Assembly: GCA_021154785.1 (NCBI GenBank)
Contig: JAJKHX010000443.1
Coordinates: 1 to 39,188, forward strand
Origin: Nocardiopsis sp.
Lineage (GTDB): Bacteria; Actinomycetota; Actinomycetes; Streptosporangiales; Streptosporangiaceae
Length of the DNA stretch: 39,188 nucleotides
Direction: 5' to 3'
The notes beneath the pieces were generated by a model. That model was given only the letters and a program-made list of their open reading frames with translations, was not told where the DNA came from and did not search any database. Both the position numbers and the translations under genes were made by a program. Shown piece after piece: positions 1 to 8,040 of the stretch; position 1 is the first letter of the stretch; the number at the start of each line of letters is the position of its first letter.

Positions 1-90
1 ATCACCCTCGAGGAAGTCGGCGCGGCGCTGGCCGCGATGGACGGGCCAAGCACGACGGCCGGGTTGACGGTCGCCAGTCTGGCGGGCTGA
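1..90 (+). CDS. C-terminal end of a possible medium-chain dehydrogenase (partial)
   Basis: The first 29 codons are open in frame 1 and end in TGA at 88-90; the rest of the gene lies upstream of the window. The visible tail contains ITLEEVGAALAAMDGP, which resembles the last helix and strand of zinc-type or quinone-type medium-chain dehydrogenases (a V/ITL-E/D-E-V-P-AAL pattern before the closing strand). That match is weak and from memory, so the family is a guess. Codon use is normal for the window, which supports a real reading frame. The reverse strand of the same bases lies next to an M1 peptidase remnant. Confidence 0.35.
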   Translation: MTLEEVGAALAAMDGPSTTAGLTVASLAG

Positions 91-95
91 CCGGC

Positions 96-272
96 GGCGC
101 GTAGGACGCGGAAGAAGACGGGGTCGCCGACCCGCACCCGCAGGGCTTGCAGGGTCATCGCGCCCCGGCTGTAGACGGCGGTGGCGAACAGGTCGGTACG
201 CGGCGGCCTGGCGGGCGCGGAGGAACGGGCGGCTTCGAGATAGCCGGCCGCGTCGGCCGAGCCAGGCCTGAC
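96..272 (-). pseudogene. M1-family aminopeptidase remnant
   Basis: Read on the minus strand, one open frame encodes about 59 residues containing LFATAVYSRGAMTLQALR followed by VGDPVFFRVLRA. This is the signature that follows the catalytic domain of M1 (PepN-like) metallopeptidases, where the usual form is LFD-AVY-RGAMTLQALR. The HExxH zinc motif, the rest of the N-terminal domains and the C-terminal helices are all absent, and there is no start codon or ribosome site in context. It is therefore a shard of a gene of several hundred codons. It fills most of the otherwise empty 91-327 interval; I see nothing else there. Confidence 0.6.
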
Positions 273-327
273 CCCGAGCAGGCCGAGTGCCTTGCGTGCC
301 GTGAGCTGACTAACCGAGTCCAGGCCC

Positions 328-1023
328 ATGGCGGCCAGGATCCGCGTGTCCGGCATCGGCGCCATCGCCCACGACCTGCGCACCCCGCTGTTCACCCTGC
401 GCGCCTACCTCGACGGTCTCGGCGACGGCCTGGCCACCTCCCCGCAGAAGGCTGGCCGGTATCTTCAGGTATGCCGCAGCAGCGCGAACGCACTGGACCG
501 GCTGGTCACTGACCTGTTCACCTACGCGCGGATGGAATTCCTCCACGCCGCCGCCCAGGCGCACCTGCCCCGAGCCGACGCCAAGCACATCACCCTGGCC
601 GTCACCGCCGCCTCCTGTTGCCTCACCGGCGACGAGCACCTGCTGACCAGGGTGATCGGCAACCTTCTCGACAACGCCCTGCGGCACACCCCCGACAGCG
701 GCCGCATCGACCTGCATTGCGCCCGCGCGGAGGCCGAAGCCGCGTTCGTCATCACCGACTCTGGCCCTGGAATCGCGCCCGCCGACCTGCCCCACCTGTT
801 CACCCCGCTGTTCCGGGGCGAGACATCGCGCAGCCGCGGCACCGGGCTCGGCCTCGCCATCGCTCAGCGCATCGTCCGCGCCCACCACGGAACCATCACC
901 GCCTGCAACATCACCCCGCACGGCGCCCGCTTCACCGTACGCATCCCGACCGGAAACCCGCTTTCGGCGGAGCACGGCGAGCAGGCGGGATCAGCGCCGG
1001 GGCAGCCGGACGGGAGCAGGTGA
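328..1023 (+). pseudogene. Truncated sensor histidine kinase with internal deletions
   Basis: The 231-codon frame carries an HK transmitter: AHDLRTP with phospho-acceptor His15, the N box GNLLDNALRHT (Asn112, Asn116), the G1 box DSGPGI near 144-149, and GTGLGLA near 171-177. These would bind ATP and autophosphorylate. What is missing points to decay. There is no transmembrane sensor. The first residues MAARIRVS look like the last residues of a HAMP linker that runs straight into the H-box, with a few residues lost. Between ARMEFL (69-72) and AKHITL (85-90) the stretch is about 20 residues shorter than in related kinases. No response regulator is adjacent. The frame is still open, so a soluble fragment could be made. 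Confidence 0.6.
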
Positions 1024-1054
1024 CGGAGCCTGTCTTGCGGGGTATGCAGGCCAC

Positions 1055-1273
1055 ATGGCAGACAACATCTACTCCGTCAGCGAGATCGTCGGCTCCTCCA
1101 CCGAGAGCGTCGATGATGCGATCAGGGGAGCCGTCTCCCGGGCCGCGAAGACCCTGCACAACCTCGACTGGTTCGAGGTGACCGACACGCGCGGCCGGAT
1201 CGAGGAAGATGGCCGCTGCCGCTTCCAGGTCACGCTTAAGGTCGGCTTCCGGCTGGACGAGCCGCCCGGCTGA
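1055..1273 (+). CDS. Dodecin family flavin-binding protein
   Basis: This 72-residue protein matches the dodecin family over its whole length. It has the IYSVSEIVGSS first strand, the helix with AIRGAVSRAAKTL, then the NLDWFEV strand with Trp39, which stacks on flavin in this family, and the closing VTLKVGFRL strand. Dodecins assemble into hollow dodecamers that store or buffer riboflavin, FMN or coenzyme A in the cytoplasm. ATG at 1055 gives the usual N-terminus. No strong Shine-Dalgarno is visible; the next gene begins 4 nt after the stop, so the two are probably co-transcribed. The many flavoenzymes in the window fit a flavin-storage role, but that link is inference. Confidence 0.93.
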   Translation: MADNIYSVSEIVGSSTESVDDAIRGAVSRAAKTLHNLDWFEVTDTRGRIEEDGRCRFQVTLKVGFRLDEPPG

Positions 1274-1277
1274 CAAG

Positions 1278-2066
1278 ATGGGCGGCATGCCCCGTTCCGC
1301 GCCCAGGCATGACCGCGACGCCGGCGGTCCCGCCGAGCTGCTGGCCGCGAAGGCGGCGCTGCGGCAGGAGGTATGGACCGCGATGCGCGCGGCCAAGGTG
1401 GCCCGGTTCCCGGGCGCCGCCGGGCGCATCCCGAACTTCACCGGGGCCGAGGCCGCCGCGGAACGCCTGCGCGCCCTGCCCGCCTGGACGGGCGCGGGCA
1501 CCGTGAAGTCCAACCCGGACTCCGCCCAGTGGCCGGTGCGCCAGCGTGCCCTGGAGGACGGCAAGATCGTGTACATGGCCGTGCCGCGGCTGGCCGAGCC
1601 CGAGCCGTTCTTCGCCCTCGACCCGGCTCACCTGGCCGAGCCGCCGCGCAAGGCGGCCTCGATCAGCGGCGCGACCCGCTCGGCGCGCCGGGTGACGCTG
1701 GCCGAAGTGTCCCCGGTCAACCTGGTGGTGATGGGCTGCGTGGCGGCCGCCGAGGACGGCGTCCGGCTGGGCAAGGGCGGCGGGTTCGCCGACCTGGAGT
1801 TCGCGCTGGCCACCGCGGCCGGCCTGATCGGGCCGGATACCGTCTGCGTCACCACCGTGCACGAGCTCCAGGTCCGCGCGGCCGGGACCATCCCGCTGAC
1901 CAGCCACGACGTGCCGCTGGACTTCATCGTCACGCCGGACCGGGTGATTGAGTGCCGCCGGTCCGGACCGCGCCCGGCGGCCAGCATCGACTGGGACGAC
2001 CTGACCGAGGAGAAGATCGCGGCCATCCCGCTGCTGGCCGCCCAGCGCCCGCTGGCTCAGCGCTGA
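1278..2066 (+). CDS. 5-formyltetrahydrofolate cyclo-ligase family protein (MTHFSD-like)
   Basis: The protein has 262 residues. RIPNFTGAEAAAERL (50-64) and VRLGKGGGFADLEFA (162-176) are typical of the MTHFSD-like branch of the 5-formyltetrahydrofolate cyclo-ligase family (PF01812); the second is the phosphate-binding loop that in classical enzymes reads GRLGRGGGYYDR. The family uses ATP to convert 5-formyl-THF to 5,10-methenyl-THF. Whether this branch keeps that activity is less certain. The start is ATG 1278 (or ATG 1287), 4 nt after the dodecin stop; neither has a strong ribosome site. It converges on the damaged nucleotidyltransferase gene, leaving only 5 bp between the two stops. Confidence 0.8.
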   Translation: MGGMPRSAPRHDRDAGGPAELLAAKAALRQEVWTAMRAAKVARFPGAAGRIPNFTGAEAAAERLRALPAWTGAGTVKSNPDSAQWPVRQRALEDGKIVYMAVPRLAEPEPFFALDPAHLAEPPRKAASISGATRSARRVTLAEVSPVNLVVMGCVAAAEDGVRLGKGGGFADLEFALATAAGLIGPDTVCVTTVHELQVRAAGTIPLTSHDVPLDFIVTPDRVIECRRSGPRPAASIDWDDLTEEKIAAIPLLAAQRPLAQR

Positions 2067-2071
2067 CTGGT

Positions 2072-2895
2072 TCAGGGCAGGGAAGCCCAGAAGTCTAGGT
2101 AGCTGCGGTGCAGCCAGCCGTCGACCCAGCGGCGGTCCGGCTGATCGGGGACAGCAGCGCTGTCCCGCAGCCGCGCCAGCCGGGCCTCGGTCTCCGAGAT
2201 CGCGTCGAGTACCTCGGCGAGAGTCCGCTCGCCCCGGCGGATCGAGCGCAGGTACTCGCGGGGCGGCCCGGGGACGGGCAACGTGATGCTCCCGGTGGTG
2301 AGCAGCTCGATACGCTGCAGCCCGAGGCGCAGGGCATGCATGGCGTACTTGGTGTCATACCCGTGGATGGCCACCAGCTCGGGCCGGTTGGTGTGCGCGC
2401 CCGATTGCCCTGTCATCGCAGCCTTCTGGCCGGTCAGGTAGCCGAGGTACCGGGCGGCCGCCAGCCGGGAGACGAAGCGGTGCGCATTGGCGGCCAGCTC
2501 GGCGCCGGCCTCGTTCCGGAACACGACCTCCTCGTCGGGCACGAACAGCACCAGCAGCACGGTCGGGTTCCCGGCCAGCGCCAGCCGCGCCCACTTGCGC
2601 GCGGAGTAGATAACGACATCGAGGTCGCCGGCGCCGGACCGGTTCGCCACTCCGCCGGGGCGGTCCCAGGCCGTGTGCCGCTCGTACTGCTCGAAGCGCA
2701 CCGAAGGGCTCTCGCCCCGGATGCCAGCCGGAACGCGGGCCAGCCCGGTGACGAACGGCGGCGGCTCCAGGCACAGGCCCAGCTCGTCCCGGTCGTCTTG
2801 CCCCGTCGATGGCGGTGCCGTGCAGGCCGGAGCCGACCTGGACGCGCAGGATCAGGCCGGCCTCGGCGATCCGGCGCGGGCGGGCGGACAGTCAC
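2072..2895 (-). pseudogene. Frameshifted nucleotidyltransferase (RlaP/COG3541-like)
   Basis: The downstream 209-codon frame (2701-2072) encodes RFEQYERHTAWDRPGG, GAGDLDVVIYSARKWARLA and HTNRPELVAIHGYDTKYAMH, typical of the DNA-polymerase-beta-superfamily nucleotidyltransferases linked to RNA repair (PF10127). The N-terminal part lies upstream in a different frame: RVQVGSGLHGTAIDG, then after one base is skipped QDDRDELGLCLEPPPF. The shift is at a GGGG run (CCCC at 2801-2804 on the plus strand) where GGG would restore the frame. It separates the GSG loop from the DxxD metal-binding residues. A second lesion is implied because that frame is closed by TGA at 2892-2894, while a plausible GTG start at 2895 is in another frame. 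It is either a real pseudogene or holds two sequencing errors. Confidence 0.7.
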
Positions 2896-2909
2896 GGCCC
2901 CTTTGTATC

Positions 2910-3034
2910 GAACGGCCTGGGTGCACGCCACTCAATAACGATTTCCCGTTCCGGAATGCGGCGCGGCGGTTACAGTCCGGTTTTGCGCTTCCTGTGCCGA
3001 ACGACCGAGGTGCACGCCGCCGGATAACGATCTC
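2910..3034. repeat. Two 36-bp imperfect direct repeats, 89 bp apart
   Basis: Copy 1 (2910-2945) and copy 2 (2999-3034) share GAACG, GGTGCACGCC and ATAACGAT in the same order and spacing, with differences mainly in the five bases after GCACGCC. Copy 2 encodes the unusual tail of the nitrilase-family protein; copy 1 lies just past that gene's stop, in another frame. The conservation is therefore not due to coding. Possible explanations are a small repeat element, a duplicated regulator site upstream of the broken nucleotidyltransferase gene, or an old local duplication. Confidence 0.5.
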
Positions 3035-3891
3035 TGCTGGCCGGCGAGCGTGGCACTCAGCCGGGCGTACAGCTCGGGGCGGCGGTCGGCCAGCAGGTCG
3101 TTGTTCTCGGATACGCGCTTGTTCCTGGCTCTGGGCAGGTCGCAGTCGGCGGTGAGGACCGCGGGCCGGTCGGCGAGCACCGGGCCGGCCAGCAGGTAGC
3201 CCTCCGGGCTGGCGATGAGCGAGCCGCTGATCCAGGGCACGCCGCGCTCGACGCCGCACCGGTCGCATACCGCGACGAACACGCCGTTGCTGGCCGCCGC
3301 GGCCTGCGCCTTGACCACCTCGGCGGGCCGCTCGCCCTCCGGCCAGCGGTAGCCCGGCCAGTTGACCGGGGCGGTGATGACATCGGCGCCTTCCAGGGCC
3401 GCCAGCCGGGTCCACTCCGGGAACTCCAGGTCGTAGCAGACCATGACGGCGACCCGGCCGGCCTCGGTGTCGACGACCGGCGGGGCGGCGTCGCCAGGGG
3501 TGAAGACGAATTTCTCCTTGTCCCACAGGTGCGCCTTGCGGTAGACCGCGCGGGTGCCGGACGCGTCGACCAGGGCCGCGCTGTTGTACACGAGACCGTC
3601 GTCGCCGAGCTCGCAGAAGCCGCCGACGATCACCAGGCCGTGCTGGACGGCCAGCGCGTGCCACTGGTCCAGGGCCGGGTTGCCCGCCGCGGGCGCGGCC
3701 AGCCCGCGCGCTTCGGCGGCCGGGTCCTGGGGTGCGAAGACGTAGCCGGAGTCGGACAGCTCGGGCAGCACCACGAGCCGCGCGCCCGCGGCGGCCGCCT
3801 CGGCTATGGCGGCCGCGGCGGCCTGCCGGTTGGCGTCCGGCTCGGCCACGGCGATCGCGAGCTGGGCAACCGCGATCTTGGTGGGGTCCAC
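2932..3891 (-). CDS. Nitrilase-superfamily carbon-nitrogen hydrolase
   Basis: The 319-residue protein carries the complete nitrilase triad: Glu44 in VVLPELSDSGY, Lys119 in YRKAHLWDKE and Cys152 in VMVCYDLEFPE. These enzymes form a thioester with an amide, nitrile or carbamoyl substrate and release ammonia. The family is clear; the substrate is not, though omega-amidase-like or aliphatic amidase activity is plausible. GTG 3891 has GGAG about 9 nt upstream and gives a normal N-terminus. The domain ends near ATLAGQQ. About 33 further residues are not family-like and are read through the 36-bp repeat, so the original stop may have been lost. It is divergent from the FAD enzyme at 3969, 77 bp away. 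Confidence 0.85.
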   Translation of the reverse strand: MDPTKIAVAQLAIAVAEPDANRQAAAAAIAEAAAAGARLVVLPELSDSGYVFAPQDPAAEARGLAAPAAGNPALDQWHALAVQHGLVIVGGFCELGDDGLVYNSAALVDASGTRAVYRKAHLWDKEKFVFTPGDAAPPVVDTEAGRVAVMVCYDLEFPEWTRLAALEGADVITAPVNWPGYRWPEGERPAEVVKAQAAAASNGVFVAVCDRCGVERGVPWISGSLIASPEGYLLAGPVLADRPAVLTADCDLPRARNKRVSENNDLLADRRPELYARLSATLAGQQRSLSGGVHLGRSAQEAQNRTVTAAPHSGTGNRY

Positions 3892-3968
3892 TATGCGTAC
3901 TCCGTTCGCCCGGGATAGGACTATGGAGACAGCATCCCTTATTAACAGCTGAGGAAGAAGGGCGGACC

Positions 3969-5609
3969 GTGACCGGACGCGCGGATGTCGTGGTGGTGGG
4001 AGGCGGGCACAACGGGCTGGTCGCGGCGGCCTACCTAGCCCGGGCAGGGCTGACCACGGTGGTATGCGAGCGACGTGGTGTCACCGGTGGCGCGGCGGTG
4101 AGCGAACACCCGTTCGGTCCGGATTTTACTGTGACCTCGCTGTCCTACGTCGTCTCGCTGCTGCCGCCGGATCTGGTGCGGGACCTTCGCCTCGAGCAGC
4201 ACGGATACCACGTGTTCCCGCAGGGGCCCTATTTCGCGCCACGTGCCGACGGCCGTGCCTTGCGGCTGCCGCACGATCCGGCGCAGCGGCACGCCGAGAT
4301 CGCGAAGTTCTCCGCCGCGGACGCCGACGCCTATCCCCGGTACGAGGCACATCTGGCCGGCATCGGCAAGGTGCTCGGCCCGCTGCTGGAGCAGATCCCG
4401 CCGAAGCTCGGGTCGCGCCGGCCGCCGGACCTGCTGCGCCAGGCGCGGCTGCTGGGCAGCCTGCGCGGCCTCGACGAGCGCGGCGCGGTCGACGTGACCC
4501 GGCTGCTCACCGGGAGCATCGCCGACCTGATCGAGGAGTACTTCAGCAGCGACGCGATGCTCGGGCTGCTGTCGGTGTCCGGGGTCATCGGCACCTGGGC
4601 CGGGCCGCGGTCGGCCGGGACCGCCTACGTGATGCTGCACCACCACATCGGCGAGACCGACGGGGCGGCCGGTGCCTGGGGTTTCCCGCGCGGCGGCATG
4701 GGCGGGGTGTCGAACGCGCTGGCCCGGGCGGCCCGGATGTTCGGCGCGCAGATCCGGACCGACGCCGAGGTGGCGCAGATCCGGACCTCCGGCGGCCGGG
4801 TCACCGGGGTCACGCTGGCCAACGGCGAGGCCATCGACGCGCCGCTGGTCGTCACCACGGCGCACCCGCAGATCTCGTTCCTGCGGCTGCTCGATCCCAA
4901 GGAGCTGCCCGACGGGTTCGTCGCCGACATCCGCGGCTGGCGCAGCCGCAGCGGCACCGTCAAGATCAACCTGGCGCTGGACCGGCTGCCGGTCTTCACC
5001 AGTAACCCGGAGCCCGAACCGCAGGTCTACGGCGGCACGATCGTGCTGGCCGAGTCGCTCGACGACATCGAGAACGCGTTCCAGCAGGCCGTCGCGGGCC
5101 GCCCGGCCGAGCTGCCGTTCGCCGACATCTGCATCCCCAGCGTGTTCGACGACTCGCTGGCCCCGGCGGGCAAGCACGTCATGTCGATGTTCACCCAGTG
5201 GGTGCCCAGCGGCTACGCCGACAAGCCGCACGAGGAGGAACTCGAGGCCTACGCCGACCGGGTGCTGGCCCGGGTGGAGCGGGTGGCGCCCGGGTTCACC
5301 GGCTCCGTGCTGCACCGGCAGGTGATCGGGCCGCACACCATGCAGGAGGAGTACGGGCTGGTCGGCGGCAACATCTTCCACGGGGAGCTGTCGCTGGGGC
5401 AGATGTTCCACGCCCGGCCGGCGGCCGGCTACGCCGACTTGCGGACTCCGGTCCGGGGGCTGTACCAGGCGGGTTCGGCTACCCACGGAGGCGGCGGGGT
5501 CACCGGCATCCCCGGCCGCAACGTGGTCCGCCAGATCCTGGCCGACCGGCGCGCCGACCGCTGGCGCCGCCGGGTGCCCGGCTCCGCCAGCAGGCGGGCT
5601 GGCGCCTGA
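3969..5609 (+). CDS. PYROXD2-like FAD-dependent oxidoreductase (phytoene desaturase superfamily)
   Basis: GTG 3969 follows GAGGAAGAAG and gives 546 residues. The N-terminus VVVVGGGHNGLVAAAYLARAG is the dinucleotide-binding fold of FAD enzymes, followed by CERRGVTGGAAV, where FAD ribose is bound. The C-terminus has GLYQAGSATHGGGGVTG and PGRNVV, which close the FAD site in the CrtI/PYROXD2 group. Length and motifs fit NAD(P)/FAD-dependent desaturases and saturases such as PYROXD2 or retinol saturase-like proteins. No other carotenoid gene is nearby, so I do not call it a carotenoid enzyme. It is cytoplasmic or peripheral to the membrane. It converges on the acyl-CoA synthetase. Confidence 0.85.
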   Translation: MTGRADVVVVGGGHNGLVAAAYLARAGLTTVVCERRGVTGGAAVSEHPFGPDFTVTSLSYVVSLLPPDLVRDLRLEQHGYHVFPQGPYFAPRADGRALRLPHDPAQRHAEIAKFSAADADAYPRYEAHLAGIGKVLGPLLEQIPPKLGSRRPPDLLRQARLLGSLRGLDERGAVDVTRLLTGSIADLIEEYFSSDAMLGLLSVSGVIGTWAGPRSAGTAYVMLHHHIGETDGAAGAWGFPRGGMGGVSNALARAARMFGAQIRTDAEVAQIRTSGGRVTGVTLANGEAIDAPLVVTTAHPQISFLRLLDPKELPDGFVADIRGWRSRSGTVKINLALDRLPVFTSNPEPEPQVYGGTIVLAESLDDIENAFQQAVAGRPAELPFADICIPSVFDDSLAPAGKHVMSMFTQWVPSGYADKPHEEELEAYADRVLARVERVAPGFTGSVLHRQVIGPHTMQEEYGLVGGNIFHGELSLGQMFHARPAAGYADLRTPVRGLYQAGSATHGGGGVTGIPGRNVVRQILADRRADRWRRRVPGSASRRAGA

Positions 5610-5645
5610 TCGGTGCGCGATCCCCGCGCGGTGACCTGACCGGAG

Positions 5646-7205
5646 CTATCCAGGCCGCCCGGTGCCGGGTCCAGCCGCAGGACCGGGCGGCCACAGCGGG
5701 TCGCGGAGCGCCCGGCGCAGCACCTTGCCGACGGGGGACACCGGGATCGCGTCGACCACCCGTACCGTCTTGGGGACCTTGTAGCCGGCCAGGCGGGTGC
5801 GGACGGCCTGCCGCAGTTCGTCCTCGCTGGTGCTGACGCCGGGGTGCAGCGTGACAAACGCGGTGACCGCCTCGACCCAGGTGTCATCGGGCGCACCCAC
5901 GACAGCGGCGCCGGTCACCGCCGGGTGCCCGAGCAGTGCCTCTTCCACCTCCCGCGGGTAGACGTTGTAGCCGCCGGTGATGATCATGTCCGAGGACCGG
6001 TCGACCAGGGTCAGGTACCCGCGGTCGTCCGTCCGGGCCAGGTCGCGGGTGCGGATCCAGCCGTCAGCCGTGATCGTCTCGGCATTAAGGCCGGGCGCCT
6101 CGTGATAACCGGCCATGCCGAAGGGGGCGCGTACCCGCACCTCACCCACCTCGCCGGCGGCCACGGGGGTTCCGTCCTGGCTGGTCACCGCCACTTCCGC
6201 GTCGACCGAGGGGTGGCCGCAAGTCCCGAGCAGGCTGGGGTCGCGGTGGTCATCAGCGTCCAGCACGGCGATAGCCAGCGGCGCCTCGGTCTGCCCGTAA
6301 TACTGCACCAGCCGGTGGCCCCACAGGCCGAGCGCCTGCTCCAGCACCGGCCGCGGCATCGGGCTGGCGCCGTAGAAAGCGGTGCGCAGGCGAGAGACAT
6401 CAGCCCGCTCGGCGGCACCGGAGGTGACGAGCATCCCGAGCATCGTCGGCACCAGGTTGATCTCGGTGGCCCGGTACCGGGCCACGTCATCGAGGTAGGT
6501 CTGCGGGTCGAAGCCCGGAAGGACCGCGGCGCAGCCGCCGCGGAGCCAGTACGGCAGCACGAACGTCCCGCTGGCATGGATCAGTGAGGCCGCGTGCAGC
6601 ATCACCGAGTCACGGCCCGGGGATACCAGGTTGGCCAGGACATTGGCGGTAATCGCCGCCCAGCTCGCCTGGGTGTGGACCACCGCCTTGAGCACCCCGG
6701 TGGTCCCCGAGGTGTAGATCACCAGGACCGGGTCACTGGCCGCGGCCGGCACCCGCGGGTCGGCAGCGGATGCCCGCGCCATCTCCGCCAGCAGGTCCAG
6801 CGCGTCAGCCTGCGGTGCCGGCCCCAGGCTGGCCAGGACCAGCCCGTCTAGCCGGGAAGCCAGCTCGGCCGCCCGCCCGGCTTGCGCCACGTCGTGCACC
6901 AGCAGTCGCACGCCGGTGGCCGCCAGCATCCGGGCCTGTTCGTCCGCCGCCAGCCTGACGTTCAGCGGCACCCGCACGGCACCAGCCTTCACGCAGCCGA
7001 AGTCGACCGGGACCGACCACAGCCCGTTGCCGATCAGCAGCCCGACCCGGCCGCCGCGGGCCACGCCGAGCCCGGCGAGCACATGCGCTATGCGGTTCGC
7101 CGCCGCATCCACCTCGCCGAACGTCAGCGACTGGTCCCCGCAGACCACCGCCGTACGCGTCGCGTGCCGGGCCGCGCCGCGGCGCACCAGGTCTACCGTC
7201 AGCAC
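5646..7205 (-). CDS. Class I acyl-CoA synthetase (AMP-forming)
   Basis: The 519-residue protein has all core motifs of the ANL superfamily: the P-loop VIYTSGTTGVLKAVVH (163-177), YYGQTE (A5), the hinge region GWIRTRDLARTDDRGY, YPREVEEALL, and the catalytic lysine K494 in SPVGKVLRR. It should activate a carboxylate as an acyl-adenylate and transfer it to CoA. Overall pattern and length match FadD-like medium- or long-chain acyl-CoA ligases, but the substrate cannot be read from sequence. ATG 7205 gives MLTVDLVRRGAARHA, a normal start. It lies downstream of the TetR gene on the same strand with about 39 bp between, so it may be co-transcribed with it. Confidence 0.9.
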   Translation of the reverse strand: MLTVDLVRRGAARHATRTAVVCGDQSLTFGEVDAAANRIAHVLAGLGVARGGRVGLLIGNGLWSVPVDFGCVKAGAVRVPLNVRLAADEQARMLAATGVRLLVHDVAQAGRAAELASRLDGLVLASLGPAPQADALDLLAEMARASAADPRVPAAASDPVLVIYTSGTTGVLKAVVHTQASWAAITANVLANLVSPGRDSVMLHAASLIHASGTFVLPYWLRGGCAAVLPGFDPQTYLDDVARYRATEINLVPTMLGMLVTSGAAERADVSRLRTAFYGASPMPRPVLEQALGLWGHRLVQYYGQTEAPLAIAVLDADDHRDPSLLGTCGHPSVDAEVAVTSQDGTPVAAGEVGEVRVRAPFGMAGYHEAPGLNAETITADGWIRTRDLARTDDRGYLTLVDRSSDMIITGGYNVYPREVEEALLGHPAVTGAAVVGAPDDTWVEAVTAFVTLHPGVSTSEDELRQAVRTRLAGYKVPKTVRVVDAIPVSPVGKVLRRALRDPLWPPGPAAGPGTGRPG

Positions 7206-7244
7206 CGCGTCTCCTATCGTCCAGCCGGAACCGCCAGCACGACC

Positions 7245-7910
7245 CTAACTGCACACAGGTTCAACTGCCGCTAATTCAGCGAGGTGGAGGCTGCCGGGGA
7301 TGGCGTCGATGGCATCGTCGAATCGCTTGAGCAGTGCCTGACGGCCGCCGCTACCTCCGTTGCGGACCCACTGGCGGCCAGCGATGCTCCAGGCGGCGAC
7401 AGCGAGCTCGGCCAGGATGTAGGGCCGCAGGTCGTCGGGGTCGAGGCCGAGCCTGCCGCCGAGAGTGCCGGCCACCTGGCCTTTGATGGTGGCCCGGTAG
7501 TGCTCGACGTAGGCCAGAAGGGCGGGCTCGCTGGCGATGAGGCGCCGGGTGGCGAGGAAGCGCTCGTCCCAGCCGTCGTCGAGGCCGGCCGCCGCCGCGG
7601 CCAGCGTGTCGTGCAGTCCGGCGAGGACGGCCCCGGAAAAAGGGCGCTCGGCGAGAGCGGCCAGGTACGCGGTCCACAGTTCGGCCTCGGCCTCGATGCC
7701 CGCGGCTTCCTTGGCCGGGAAGAAGCGGAAGAACGTGCTCCTGGACACCTCGGCCGCGTCGGCTAGCTCGTCGATGGTCGTGGCGTCGAAGCCCTTCTCG
7801 GCGAAGAGCCGCAGCGCGGCGCCGGCCAGCGCCCGGTGGGTTCGCAGCTTCTTCCGCTCGCGCAGCGGAAGCGATCTGTCCGCGGTGGCCTGGCTCATGC
7901 CGGCCAGCAT
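7245..7910 (-). CDS. TetR-family transcriptional regulator
   Basis: The 221-residue protein has an N-terminal TetR helix-turn-helix: RTHRALAGAALRLFAEKGFD, then TTIDELADAAEVSRSTFFRFFPAKE (about 44-68). The variable C-terminal half would bind a ligand. It is divergent from a hemerythrin/DHA2-exporter operon, and the gap holds repeated TTGGCACT/AGTGCCAA half-sites, so it probably represses that operon and itself until an effector, likely an exporter substrate, is bound. ATG 7910 is chosen; ATG 7898 would shorten it by 4 residues. A TATTAA -10-like box ends 10 nt before ATG 7910. Confidence 0.92.
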   Translation of the reverse strand: MLAGMSQATADRSLPLRERKKLRTHRALAGAALRLFAEKGFDATTIDELADAAEVSRSTFFRFFPAKEAAGIEAEAELWTAYLAALAERPFSGAVLAGLHDTLAAAAAGLDDGWDERFLATRRLIASEPALLAYVEHYRATIKGQVAGTLGGRLGLDPDDLRPYILAELAVAAWSIAGRQWVRNGGSGGRQALLKRFDDAIDAIPGSLHLAELAAVEPVCS

Positions 7911-7937
7911 ACCACCATGTTAATACTCAGGAATGTT

Positions 7938-8004
7938 TGGCACTGAGCCTTAGTTTCAGCTTGACAATAAATAGAACTGAGTGCCAATCTCGACTGAGTG
8001 CCGT
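7938..8004. promoter_or_regulatory. Divergent promoter with three TetR-type half-sites
   Basis: TTGGCACT (7938-7945) is mirrored by AGTGCCAA (7981-7988), and a third related half-site AGTGCCG lies at 7998-8004. TTGACA at 7962-7967 is a good -35 for the hemerythrin operon, with the second half-site just upstream of where the -10 should fall. No strong -10 hexamer is visible at the right spacing. The placement fits autoregulated TetR control of both genes. Confidence 0.5.
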
Positions 8005-8040
8005 CAAGATCGGGATGGCGGCTTAACGGAGGAGAGACCG

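Noticed and set aside
2852-4012. 386-codon minus-strand frame overlapping the nitrilase gene
   Set aside because: Composition is shadow-like and the nitrilase frame has the complete catalytic triad.
3969-5609. Carotenoid biosynthesis cluster
   Set aside because: The FAD enzyme is in the phytoene-desaturase superfamily, but no phytoene synthase, cyclase or GGPP synthase gene is near, and PYROXD2-like features fit better.
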